Positions 1-7,457 of a stretch of 31,632 nt of DNA are shown piece after piece; the stretch's first letter is position 1, and each line of letters starts with the position of its first letter. The DNA comes from a virus, in the IMG/VR virus record IMGVR_UViG_3300035389_000005, positions 1 through 31,632 of that record; one strand, written 5' to 3'. The notes below the pieces were generated by a model. It saw nothing but the letters and a program-made list of their open reading frames with translations. It had not been told where the DNA came from and did no database searches. Made by a program: the position numbers and the translations under genes.

Positions 1-17
1 TTCTTTAGTGTTGACAT
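1..17 (-). CDS. Start of next phage gene (partial)
   Basis: An ATG at 15-17 on the minus strand reads M-S-T-L-K and runs off the left edge. It is preceded by a strong ribosome site (GGGGGTGAG) that overlaps the stop of the upstream DUF2341 gene. The close spacing is typical of this late operon. Product unknown; too little sequence to classify. Confidence 0.45.
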
Positions 18-28
18 CTACTCACCCC

Positions 29-1537
29 CTACCATGACAGATTAATGCAGCCAGCAGAGTATTCTCCGGACAGAACCGGTGCCGACGGCTGCACGTCGCC
101 TGAAGCGACAAGGGATCCGGTACCGCTAAGAATCACGTCACCGAGCACCTCGACAAGACCGTCGGCTGTCAGATCTCCTGAGCCCACCAACGCAGCTGCT
201 CCTTGAACTTCTACCATTCCATCAGCATCCAGAAAGCCACTACCATCAAGAATGGCTACTGCCACAATTTCCAGTAACGCTGCAGCTGTAAGCTCTGAAC
301 TACCCTGAAGGACTACCTCACCCAGCACTTCCAAGATAGCAGCCGCATTGATATCTCCTGATCCGGTCATTGTTACGGAACCAGTGAGGGTTTGACTTGC
401 CGACTCTTCAGTGCCTATGCTATGCAGGTCATGGCGAACCATGTCTGCGTGTTCAATCTCAGCCCAATCAGCCGTTCCATGCGATAGCTTGACACGTACC
501 TCGTCAATAACACCTGGGAAATAATCATTTACGCTCCCATTATACGAACGAGAACCAATATTGAATGCGTCAGAGGATGTGCCAGAAAATGAAAAAGTTC
601 CTGCTGTTGCTGCACTAACACCATCAGTATAGCCATACAGTGTCGATGAAATAGTAAACCCGCAGGTATGGTGGAACCTTGAGTCGTTGCAGGATGACAT
701 GTCATTGCCAGTTAGATACTTGCTCCCGTTCGCAAATGAATGGGTCCTGTTACTGCCGCCCCAATATGAGTCTAGGTACAACTTGTGATTGGAAGCATCG
801 TTCTCACCACAATAGCCACCTACGTCATCTGATGGCCATGAGTTGAACTTGAAAAGTGCCGACATTGTGACTGCCGAAACTCCCGATGGATAATAGTTAG
901 AATCTGCAACATCTCCTACTTCACTATACTCATGTCCTTTTCCGTTATGAGAATCAACAATGGTTGCTCCATTGTCCGTTAACGTGTGGTTGCCGGTTGC
1001 ATCGGTAAGCGTGATCCCCATGTGACAGACCAGCTCGTAGTCCGCCCAGACCGTGGCTGGAGCTGATGCGTCCGTCGCTGATGAGTACCCATAGTACAAG
1101 TAGATATCCGTGGCGGCTGATGATGATACGGACGGTACGAGAACAAAGAACATAGGCGAATAGGGCTCGCTTGACTTCGAGAACTCAGCCCGTTCATGGA
1201 ACCGCAAGGTCGTCTCGTCGGAAGCCGTGAACCGGAAATCATACCCTGTGGACTCGACCTTGCTGAAATCGAACTCATATCCCATGAACTGCCAGTCATC
1301 CTGCCAGTCTGTAGTGGTACCAGGTTCCTTTGATGTAGAAGCCGTCAGGCACTTGTAATAGGATCCATCATTCTTGACAATGTCGCCAACTGAATAGGAG
1401 CCACTGCCGGACCATGCATTCTTGCTGCTGTCATAATAGAGCTTGACCAGCATCGGAAAATCCGTAAGCGTCGAGTCCACCTTTGCATGGTCAATGGTTA
1501 TCTTCCGTCTGTATCCATAGTTCGTCAACCATGCCAT
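29..1537 (-). CDS. DUF2341/LamG-like tail fibre protein with tandem repeats
   Basis: A 502-aa protein, probably a virion surface or carbohydrate-binding tail component. The N-terminus (GYRRKITIDH, TDFPMLVKL) is typical of DUF2341. Residues about 40-85 (SYSVGDIVKNDGSYYKC, then paired W residues) look like a chitin-binding type 3 (CBM5/12-like) insert. Residues about 170-375 look like a concanavalin/LamG-type lectin fold (FPGVIDEVRV). Residues about 384-483 are about five tandem 20-aa repeats built on GSGDLTADGLVEVLGDV. The last 19 residues (PSAPVL...CINLSW) resemble the first strand of a fibronectin type III domain, but the frame then hits TAG, so the protein seems to stop just inside an Fn3. 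The start has a good SD (GGAGGTGAG). The N-terminal 370 residues resemble the front half of the gene at 5426-7153. Family call fairly sure; exact role inferred from position. Confidence 0.75.
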   Translation of the reverse strand: MAWLTNYGYRRKITIDHAKVDSTLTDFPMLVKLYYDSSKNAWSGSGSYSVGDIVKNDGSYYKCLTASTSKEPGTTTDWQDDWQFMGYEFDFSKVESTGYDFRFTASDETTLRFHERAEFSKSSEPYSPMFFVLVPSVSSSAATDIYLYYGYSSATDASAPATVWADYELVCHMGITLTDATGNHTLTDNGATIVDSHNGKGHEYSEVGDVADSNYYPSGVSAVTMSALFKFNSWPSDDVGGYCGENDASNHKLYLDSYWGGSNRTHSFANGSKYLTGNDMSSCNDSRFHHTCGFTISSTLYGYTDGVSAATAGTFSFSGTSSDAFNIGSRSYNGSVNDYFPGVIDEVRVKLSHGTADWAEIEHADMVRHDLHSIGTEESASQTLTGSVTMTGSGDINAAAILEVLGEVVLQGSSELTAAALLEIVAVAILDGSGFLDADGMVEVQGAAALVGSGDLTADGLVEVLGDVILSGTGSLVASGDVQPSAPVLSGEYSAGCINLSW

Positions 1538-1552
1538 CTAGCTCACCTCCAC

Positions 1553-1990
1553 CTACAGGGTCACAGGCTTGATATCCTTCACCCCATCAGTCTCTTTCAC
1601 AAACCACCGGGCTGCAATCATGTTGGCTGCATCACTCGGATCCTGTTTGTAGCCGTCCACCACAATGTAATCATCACCTTCCAGAACCACCTTGCCATTC
1701 ACCGCCACCAGTTCTGCATCGTACTTTCTGGCCAGCCAGTGGACCTCGCTAATGGAAGGAGTCGGTTCATTGTTCTTATACCAGGCTTCCTCGGTTGGCA
1801 GCCCTTCATCTACTACATAGAAAAAAACCGCTCGGTCAACGGCGGTCACTTCTCCTGTTTCCAAAAAAGACTGGCGATACAGTTTAAGGCTCACCCCATC
1901 CGGCGTAGCCAGTAAAGTATCCTCCTCCTTGATCAGTGTCTTCACCCAGCTGCGGCCCAGCAGGTCCGCTTGCAATTCTGCTTTATTCAT
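1553..1990 (-). CDS. Hypothetical phage tail-region protein
   Basis: A 145-aa protein I do not recognise. It starts MNKAELQADLLGRSW with an SD AAGGAGG eight bases upstream and lies in the late operon between a conserved tail-fibre-like gene and the DUF2341 gene. It has no signal peptide or membrane segment. The middle (VNGKVVLEGDDYIVVDGY) suggests beta structure and the sequence is acidic. A terminator-like hairpin sits just upstream at 2012-2038, so this gene may be expressed by readthrough. Its position beyond the lysis genes suggests an accessory tail or host-range protein, but this is inference. Confidence 0.7.
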   Translation of the reverse strand: MNKAELQADLLGRSWVKTLIKEEDTLLATPDGVSLKLYRQSFLETGEVTAVDRAVFFYVVDEGLPTEEAWYKNNEPTPSISEVHWLARKYDAELVAVNGKVVLEGDDYIVVDGYKQDPSDAANMIAARWFVKETDGVKDIKPVTL

Positions 1991-2011
1991 ATCGTTCCTC
2001 CTTAACTACAG

Positions 2012-2038
2012 AAAAAAGGGATAGCATAGCCATCCCTT
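2012..2038 (-). terminator. Intrinsic terminator after tail-fibre-like gene
   Basis: Read on the minus strand, AAGGGAT and ATCCCTT form a 7-bp stem around a short loop, followed by six T. The stem overlaps the stop codon (2037-2039) of the upstream gene. Two more same-strand genes follow, so it probably attenuates rather than ends transcription. Confidence 0.65.
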
Positions 2039-2411
2039 AAGTCAGTTGGATATCCAGGTCGGCAGCCGGGAGTTTGAACGTGTCCCCGGCATTCACAGTC
2101 TTAGAGGCTGTGAGAGGTCCGGCCCAAATGACATTCCCGGCGGATACAGCATCCATTAGGCAGACGTGCGTGACTGTACAGGCCGGCATACTAGCGAACG
2201 AGATATCCGCACTGTTGGATGTTGCTTCTGCTGCCGGTGCATCGAACGCCGCAGACTGTCTGGCATAGGACCCACCGGTGACCTCGTTGGCCGCCGTCTC
2301 TCCCGGATCCGCTGTGTGCAGCGATACATAGATCGTGGTCGGGTGAGTGAAATCCGTGTTGCGAAGAAGCTTGTTGATAATCTGGTGACTAATTGCAGCA
2401 ATAAAACCCAT
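2037..2411 (-). CDS. Conserved phage tail fibre-like protein
   Basis: A 124-aa protein of a family often annotated 'phage tail fiber protein'. Recognisable blocks are IYVSLHTADPGE near residue 30, NEVTGGSYARQ near 45, MPACTVTHVCLMDA near 80, and the C-terminal GPLTASKTVNAGDTFKLPAADLDI. Length matches the family. No catalytic residues or membrane segments are seen. The start follows AAGGAGGAAATACT. It lies just downstream of the endolysin gene. Being a structural protein is family knowledge; its exact place in the virion cannot be seen. Confidence 0.75.
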   Translation of the reverse strand: MGFIAAISHQIINKLLRNTDFTHPTTIYVSLHTADPGETAANEVTGGSYARQSAAFDAPAAEATSNSADISFASMPACTVTHVCLMDAVSAGNVIWAGPLTASKTVNAGDTFKLPAADLDIQLT

Positions 2412-2423
2412 AGTATTTCCTCC

Positions 2424-3473
2424 TTAAACTCTCTTAACACCTACCAGCAAGGGAACCTTCTTGAAGCTCCTCTTATATACTGGCCTACCATCGTTGTGAA
2501 AATAACACTGTGTACTGGATCCCCCATCCAGGAACAGCCATTCCGTATGCTTGAATCCCTGGGATGCCATCTGATCCTCGAAGTCAGGTAGCATGTAGGC
2601 TACCCCCGGTTTTGTTGTGACCATGTAGACTGTGCCGTCCTTGAATGCCATCGCAGTCCTGGGACGTCTTTCGCCTTCCGGAACCGATGGACCAACTTCC
2701 TCATACTTACGGATAGTCGCATCAGAGCTGAACCCGCCGATTGCCCAAAGCATCTCCTTGTACCTTTGGTGATGGGTTATGTCCTGCACAGCTTGAATCT
2801 TAACAGTGCCGTCCGGATATGCGACCATACAGGCTCTGGATGGTCTCCATGAAACACCGGCATAGAAGAGTGTTCCTCGATCAAAAGCTACTCCAAGGAG
2901 ATTATCTCCACTAAAAAAGCACCCGTTGATTCCATCGAATCCAGGTGCATCCCATGTGGTTGTGTATTTCCTGAGCAAATATATGTCATGAGGCCGTGCT
3001 GCCTTGATGATGAGTCCTCCCTGGGTGTATGCTGGTTTCGGCTTGTAGGCGGCTGGCCAGCCTATCTCAAAGTCGTCGATCGGGAACCTGGTACCAGGAC
3101 AGGTCTTGTCCGCGTAGCGGTTGTGCCCGGAGATCTTCTTGATCGGGTAGATTGTCCGCAGCCACTCAATGAGCTCACGCAGTTTCTCCAGGAGTTTCTC
3201 AGGGACCAAATCTTTGTCATAGTTTCCTACCACGCAGATACCAATCGTGTTGTTGTGATCGGTGGTGTGCGCGCCCTGGTACTTCATGGGCCGACCCACT
3301 AGAATTACCACCTCATCGTCTACCATCTCAATTAAGAAATGGTACCCGACCTCACCCCATCCGTTCTCGTGGATGTGATACCTCCTGATGCCCTTGTAGT
3401 CCAGAACTTGGACATCGTCGGTCAAACTGTGATGTAGGATGATTTCCTCCATCGGGTGCTTCATCTCGTACAT
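2424..3473 (-). CDS. Endolysin: N-acetylmuramoyl-L-alanine amidase fused to NAGPA-like domain
   Basis: A 349-aa bifunctional-looking lysin. Residues about 8-130 are an Amidase_2/PGRP-type zinc amidase: IILHHS (zinc His), the YHFLIEM strand, NTIGICVVGNY, and GHNRYADKTCPG carrying the distal His and Cys ligands. This domain cleaves the MurNAc-L-Ala bond of peptidoglycan. Residues about 150-349 match a phosphodiester glycosidase (NAGPA/DUF2233) fold: GINGCFF, the GGFSSDATI block, RPRTAMAFKDGTVYMV, and the signature LFLDGGSSTQ. The gene directly follows the holin gene (2-nt gap), the usual holin-lysin cassette. The usual C-terminal cell-wall-binding repeats are absent; the NAGPA-like domain takes that place and could act on, or bind, wall glycopolymers. 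That role is inference. Confidence 0.85.
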   Translation of the reverse strand: MYEMKHPMEEIILHHSLTDDVQVLDYKGIRRYHIHENGWGEVGYHFLIEMVDDEVVILVGRPMKYQGAHTTDHNNTIGICVVGNYDKDLVPEKLLEKLRELIEWLRTIYPIKKISGHNRYADKTCPGTRFPIDDFEIGWPAAYKPKPAYTQGGLIIKAARPHDIYLLRKYTTTWDAPGFDGINGCFFSGDNLLGVAFDRGTLFYAGVSWRPSRACMVAYPDGTVKIQAVQDITHHQRYKEMLWAIGGFSSDATIRKYEEVGPSVPEGERRPRTAMAFKDGTVYMVTTKPGVAYMLPDFEDQMASQGFKHTEWLFLDGGSSTQCYFHNDGRPVYKRSFKKVPLLVGVKRV

Positions 3474-3474
3474 A

Positions 3475-3741
3475 TCATTCGTCCTTCCTGGGTTGCTTGA
3501 TCATCTGGTTGCCGTAGACAGCAGCACCGGCAATCAAGACACCCTGAACGAAGCTTGTCATGAGCCCCTGTGCAGACCAGGCCACCATGATGCCGACATA
3601 GAGCATAGTCAGCACCACTGACATCACCCCTAGCAAGAGTGGGATCATGCGGTCGTCGAAAGCCCTCGCTTGTTTCAGGAAGTAGCCGATCACGTTCATG
3701 ACAGCCACCAGTATCAACAGTTCTTCTCTGATGTAGTCCAT
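3475..3741 (-). CDS. Phage holin
   Basis: An 88-aa membrane protein resembling Firmicutes phage holins (Phage_holin_5_2-like pattern: N-terminal IREELLILVAVMNVIGYFLK, then MIPLLLGVMSVVLTMLYVGIMV, then the conserved FVQGVLIAGAAVYGNQMIKQ). Three hydrophobic segments are visible and the C-terminus is short and charged (KQPRKDE). It would oligomerise in the membrane to time lysis and give the downstream amidase access to the wall. The ribosome site AAAGGAGAT overlaps the stop of the upstream gene, so translation is likely coupled. Confidence 0.85.
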   Translation of the reverse strand: MDYIREELLILVAVMNVIGYFLKQARAFDDRMIPLLLGVMSVVLTMLYVGIMVAWSAQGLMTSFVQGVLIAGAAVYGNQMIKQPRKDE

Positions 3742-3743
3742 CG

Positions 3744-4064
3744 TTATCTCCTTTCAATCAAATACTTGTGCATCTCTTCTCGCCGTTCAGTTACACGGCC
3801 ATTGGCACCTAGCTGTTCCAGGCCATCCATAATGACCAGGTCATTCTTCAGCATCTCGTTTTCTGTGTCATACGACCGGTTCACTTTCTTTTCTATTCTC
3901 TTGATGTCGTTAGCCATCTTATCCGAGTCGCAACGCTTCGATTTGCGGATCATCTTATCCACCTCTTTGTCACGACCTCGCCTACGATATACCTTGTCGA
4001 CAATGAGGGCTGATGTCACTGCTACGGACACTCCTGTTACTATCGATTGAATGTCTATATTCAT
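3744..4064 (-). CDS. Small membrane-anchored phage protein, lysis region
   Basis: A 106-aa protein with a hydrophobic N-terminal stretch (IVTGVSVAVTSALIVDKVY, about residues 7-25) followed by a very basic, helical and probably coiled-coil part (RRRGRDKEVDKMIRKSKR, DIKRIEKKVNRSYDTENEML). This layout recalls small accessory lysis proteins such as the XhlA/haemolysin type, although the hydrophobic segment here is N-terminal. It lies directly before the holin. I do not recognise the family, and a minor structural role is also possible. Confidence 0.65.
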   Translation of the reverse strand: MNIDIQSIVTGVSVAVTSALIVDKVYRRRGRDKEVDKMIRKSKRCDSDKMANDIKRIEKKVNRSYDTENEMLKNDLVIMDGLEQLGANGRVTERREEMHKYLIERR

Positions 4065-4073
4065 GCCGCCCTC

Positions 4074-4625
4074 CTATACCAGTTCCAGTATTTCGTAGGT
4101 GACATTAGGCTCGGTTCCTAACAGACTTGAGTTATGGGCAACGAGCCGGAGGGTCGTGCTATCCACGAAACTGTAAGTCACAGTCGAGGAATAGAGGTCG
4201 GGGTTCGAGTCCTCATGAATATTGGCGTAATGGAAAAACGCATTCACGAGACACTTACTGGTATTCACAGCATTGATTGTCACATCACTAGGTGTTCCGT
4301 TATCGTCAATATTCTCTACCAGTCCTGTTTGTTTGCTCTTCACCGCGCTAGGCTCGAACTCAAGAACCAAAGCCTGTCCTGCAGGTGTTCCATTGCCATC
4401 CAGATAAACCGACGTAGCACTCAGTATCTTTGGTGAATCGAATGAAGCATTCTCAACAGCTCGAAAACTTAACATGAGAATAATCGAATTCCCAGGGATA
4501 ATCGTATTGATTGTATAGGTCGTTGTTCCGGAAACAATATCCACAACCTGAATGCTCCGGATGCTACCTAATGCCCTCGATCCCACTCCATCAGGAACAA
4601 ATCGGTTAATGTCTATACCGCTCAT
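4074..4625 (-). CDS. Hypothetical phage structural protein
   Basis: A 183-aa protein with mostly beta-type sequence and no membrane segment (MSGIDINRFVPDGVGSRALG at the start, then alternating hydrophobic strands such as TYTINTIIPGNSIILML). Its ATG shares one base with the stop of the preceding gene (TAATG), so the two are translationally coupled. Position between a baseplate-like protein and the lysis genes suggests a baseplate or fibre component. Family not recognised. Confidence 0.7.
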   Translation of the reverse strand: MSGIDINRFVPDGVGSRALGSIRSIQVVDIVSGTTTYTINTIIPGNSIILMLSFRAVENASFDSPKILSATSVYLDGNGTPAGQALVLEFEPSAVKSKQTGLVENIDDNGTPSDVTINAVNTSKCLVNAFFHYANIHEDSNPDLYSSTVTYSFVDSTTLRLVAHNSSLLGTEPNVTYEILELV

Positions 4626-5413
4626 TATGCATACACCACCGTTCTACTTGATGTCAGGACTACCCCCGCCGAGTTATAGGTGAGCGAGTATGTATCAGTC
4701 CTATAGACTGTGGTACCATCGCTCAGATAATATCTTTCAACAATCGTCTGGTAGTAGTTGTTGGCATCTACATTTGAATAATTTCGGTCCAACGCTAGGG
4801 TTGCATCAGCTCGGTCATATTCAATCTCCGTTGCCCTACCAATCGCGTCTTGGGTGATTACTGTACGTTCATACCTGTTCAGATCGTTCTCATCTTCAAA
4901 CGTCTGCTGTCCAAGCGACTTTGCAAATCCGCAGAGCGACTCGTCACCCCGTTCATCAGTAATATTGGCGTTTACGATGGTCGTGAATCCATTAGCCACC
5001 GCCACCTGAGCCAAAGCTAGTTCATACTTGGATGCGTCCCGAGTAAGACTTGGTACCGAGGGTGAAGCAGCAGCTGTTCCCTTCAGGACAGCCATCTCGA
5101 TCTTCCGGTTCGTATAATCGATCCTGGCTACGACCCGATCAATCCGTGGATTCCCGGCAGAGTTGTCATCGATGGTGAGTGTCTCTGCTGCATCAACCTG
5201 GTACATGCCACCCTGGATAGCAGCAAATCCTGTGTTCACTTTGACTGTCTTTGCTGGCGTATCGCTTTCTGTTACTTTGCACTCATTGTCAATCAGGGCG
5301 AGTACCCCATCCCCTATAACCTTCTTCATGTAATTCCGCAGTGTGGAAGCATTGTACTGCCGGTCTCCGGCGGTCGAATTGAAAAATCCTCCCCAGTTCG
5401 TTAAATCTGCCAT
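4625..5413 (-). CDS. Baseplate/tail fibre-anchor protein
   Basis: A 262-aa protein resembling a common Firmicutes siphophage structural family. The N-terminal 150 residues carry the typical series GDRQYNAS, KVNTGFAAIQGGMY, NPRIDRVVARIDYTNRKIEM and YELALAQVAVANG, followed by NITDERGDESLCG. The last 90 residues (YERTVITQDAIGRATEIEY onward) differ in character and may be a receptor-binding or trimerisation tail. The start follows GAGGAGGGAAAAAC. It lies just after the split Gp37-like tail gene, the usual place for baseplate upper proteins. Host binding is inferred from position. Confidence 0.7.
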   Translation of the reverse strand: MADLTNWGGFFNSTAGDRQYNASTLRNYMKKVIGDGVLALIDNECKVTESDTPAKTVKVNTGFAAIQGGMYQVDAAETLTIDDNSAGNPRIDRVVARIDYTNRKIEMAVLKGTAAASPSVPSLTRDASKYELALAQVAVANGFTTIVNANITDERGDESLCGFAKSLGQQTFEDENDLNRYERTVITQDAIGRATEIEYDRADATLALDRNYSNVDANNYYQTIVERYYLSDGTTVYRTDTYSLTYNSAGVVLTSSRTVVYA

Positions 5414-5425
5414 GTTTTTCCCTCC

Positions 5426-7153
5426 TCAATTCACCATGTCAGCAATCACCTTGGCCAGGGTCCGCTGCGGCGTTCCGAATGTAACCTGTATATCTCTCTT
5501 GTCACCATTCCTGGTTTCTTCCACCTCTGTGATTTGCACCGTGTACTCCGTGCCCTTGAATACCACCGTGACCAAGTCTCCTAGGTCGAAGTCGTCCGGA
5601 TACTGGAAGGGGTTACCCGCCAGACGGATTGTCCCCTGGATGGATTCCACTTTATAGTATTTCCCCTGCAATTCCTGATCAGCACGGTCCGAGAGCTGGT
5701 CAGACGTCGTGAGCTTGGAATCGGTAACGCTGATCTCCCTCCTGGAAAGGCCAGATGCGGATCCATATTCTCCCGATACCCCGTCGCCGTTCATGTAAAC
5801 CACATTCCGGTAATTACTGAGTGATACATGCCGGCTCATCTCCAAGATGTTGAAGAAATCTTCAGTGAACTGGACATCGTCCGATCGGTCCACCCCGACG
5901 ATGATGTCGTACCTGATCTTGGTGTTCGCGAGATCCAGGCTAATCTTGTGTCCATAGTCATCGATGGACAAGACCGGTTCCACCAGTCTGTCCAGTCTCT
6001 GATCTTTTTCCGATTCAGGAATCGTCTGAGCAGTGCCACGCGTCTGATCAGTCGCGATTGACAGGATGGAAATGTTTCTATCCGTATCCGTTGCAGACAC
6101 CATCAGCTCATCGATGAAGTCCTTGACGATGGATTCAGTTCTTGATACCTGCTCCGTCGCAGCGAAAGTGTTCAGCTCATCATTGAGCGACCGGAACTCC
6201 GCGTCGCGCCAAGCCTTGACCCGGCTGATACTCGATACCCGGACCTCTTCCATGATTCCATCGTAGAAGCGCTCAGCTGTACCAGGACGACCGAGACGCA
6301 GGTCCGTGTCATAGTTGCTTGTTACGGATGCCGAGCTGCTGTCTTCGGTCACTGGTGTGCCATCAGTGGCCTGTACGGCGATATCCGCACTCGTGGTCAT
6401 GTTCTCGCCGGTCATGAAGAAGGCTGCGTAGTTGACCGTGTCAGAAAAACTTACCGAAGCCTCGTCTGTGGATCCATCCGCCTCGTTGTATGCGGTCAGC
6501 GTGTCTGCTGTTGAATAATGGAATCCAAGATGTCTCTCGTCCGTAGTACCAAATCCATTACCTCCTACATCACCTTCCCAGAACATCATGTGCGAAAGGC
6601 TCGTGTCATCAGCCTTACCGAACATCATGAGTGTGAGTGCCGTGAATGTCTTGGTTTCCAGGTTGGTCTGGATGTAGTCATCCGCTCCATCGAAGCTCCT
6701 GGCGTCACCGTTCTTTCCGGAAGTGGCAGTAGTACCGTTGTTGGTGAGCGTCACACCGTTGCCGGTACTGTCGACCAGGCTGCTACCCATATGAGATACC
6801 AGCTCGTAGTCAGCATCCCAGACATTGGCCGCGTCCACCTGATCCGCAGCTGATGCATATTCGAAGTACATATACAGCTCAGTGTTGGCCAGTGATGAGA
6901 CCGATGGCACCTTGACGTGAAATACTGCCTTCTCCCCTGTATCGTCATATTTCTCGCGTTCGAACTTGAGCGGTGTCGTGTCGTCACTGGCCACGAAGAT
7001 GACGTCATATCCGTCTAAACGCGCCTTCGTGAAATCAAAGTTTGTGCTGTTCAGGATGACCGTAAGCGGAAAGTCTGCAAGACCTGCATCGATCTTCGTG
7101 TAATCCACCGTGATTTTCTTTCGGTATAGATAGTTCCCGTTATACCAGCTCAT
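5426..7153 (-). CDS. DUF2341/LamG-like domain fused to C-terminal half of Gp37-like tail protein
   Basis: A 575-aa hybrid. Residues 1-335 are a DUF2341 start (YLYRKKITVDYTKIDAG) and a LamG/concanavalin-type domain ending near FYDGIMEEVRVSSISR. From about residue 337 (SRTESIVKDFIDELM) it matches the C-terminal half of siphovirus ReqiPepy6 Gp37-like tail proteins: ATDQTRG, NYRNVVYMNGDG, GLSRREISV, a conserved LSDRADQELQ, then FDLGDLVTVVFKG and TFGTPQRTLAKVI. The matching N-terminal half of Gp37 is the separate upstream gene at 7173-7457, which stops before the junction. The natural protein is one chain of about 350 aa, so this looks like insertion of a lectin-like domain into the tail hub/spike gene. 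The SD is weak-to-moderate (GGGTGGGTGATCCAGT). Confidence 0.8.
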   Translation of the reverse strand: MSWYNGNYLYRKKITVDYTKIDAGLADFPLTVILNSTNFDFTKARLDGYDVIFVASDDTTPLKFEREKYDDTGEKAVFHVKVPSVSSLANTELYMYFEYASAADQVDAANVWDADYELVSHMGSSLVDSTGNGVTLTNNGTTATSGKNGDARSFDGADDYIQTNLETKTFTALTLMMFGKADDTSLSHMMFWEGDVGGNGFGTTDERHLGFHYSTADTLTAYNEADGSTDEASVSFSDTVNYAAFFMTGENMTTSADIAVQATDGTPVTEDSSSASVTSNYDTDLRLGRPGTAERFYDGIMEEVRVSSISRVKAWRDAEFRSLNDELNTFAATEQVSRTESIVKDFIDELMVSATDTDRNISILSIATDQTRGTAQTIPESEKDQRLDRLVEPVLSIDDYGHKISLDLANTKIRYDIIVGVDRSDDVQFTEDFFNILEMSRHVSLSNYRNVVYMNGDGVSGEYGSASGLSRREISVTDSKLTTSDQLSDRADQELQGKYYKVESIQGTIRLAGNPFQYPDDFDLGDLVTVVFKGTEYTVQITEVEETRNGDKRDIQVTFGTPQRTLAKVIADMVN

Positions 7154-7172
7154 ACTGGATCACCCACCCTCA

Positions 7173-7457
7173 TTACGTCACCTGCTTGATCCTGTACGCA
7201 AGGATACCCAACAACCCGGTACCTTTCGCTATGATCACATTGCCCTTCTTGTCTTGAGAGTCATCAATGTCTACGATGATTCCGCAGGTATCATCATCAA
7301 GGGCCACGATACGTTCCTCCTGCAGGAGACCTTGTGCTGCAGCATTACTGACGGTTATCTCGAAGCTACCAGCGCCCCGAAGTTCTCTCTTGAATCTACA
7401 TTTATAATCTGTAATCACACCCAGCTGAGTCAAGGTTTGATCATACACCCTTATCAT
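7173..7457 (-). CDS. N-terminal half of split Gp37-like tail protein
   Basis: A 94-aa product beginning MIRVYDQTLTQLG. The ATG overlaps the TGA stop of the Dit gene (ATGA) and follows GGGGTGATCGC, so this start is preferred over the in-frame ATG ten codons upstream at 7487. The sequence matches the N-terminal part of Gp37-like tail proteins: DYKCRFKRELRGAGSFEITV, LLQEERIVALDDD, CGIIVDIDDSQD, then KGTGLLGILAYRI. In intact homologues the chain continues past this point; here it ends four residues later (KQVT, stop). The missing C-terminal half lies behind a LamG-like domain in the next gene. The two products may assemble together, or the gene may be a recombination remnant. Confidence 0.75.
   Translation of the reverse strand: MIRVYDQTLTQLGVITDYKCRFKRELRGAGSFEITVSNAAAQGLLQEERIVALDDDTCGIIVDIDDSQDKKGNVIIAKGTGLLGILAYRIKQVT

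Noticed and set aside
1-31. Stop-codon readthrough extending the 502-aa tail protein
   Set aside because: The frame past TAG ends within eight codons, and the other two frames also stop, so no Fn3 continuation exists here.
979-1299. Overlapping minus-strand ORF in another frame within the DUF2341 gene
   Set aside because: Composition is low-complexity and basic; it is a shadow of the real gene.
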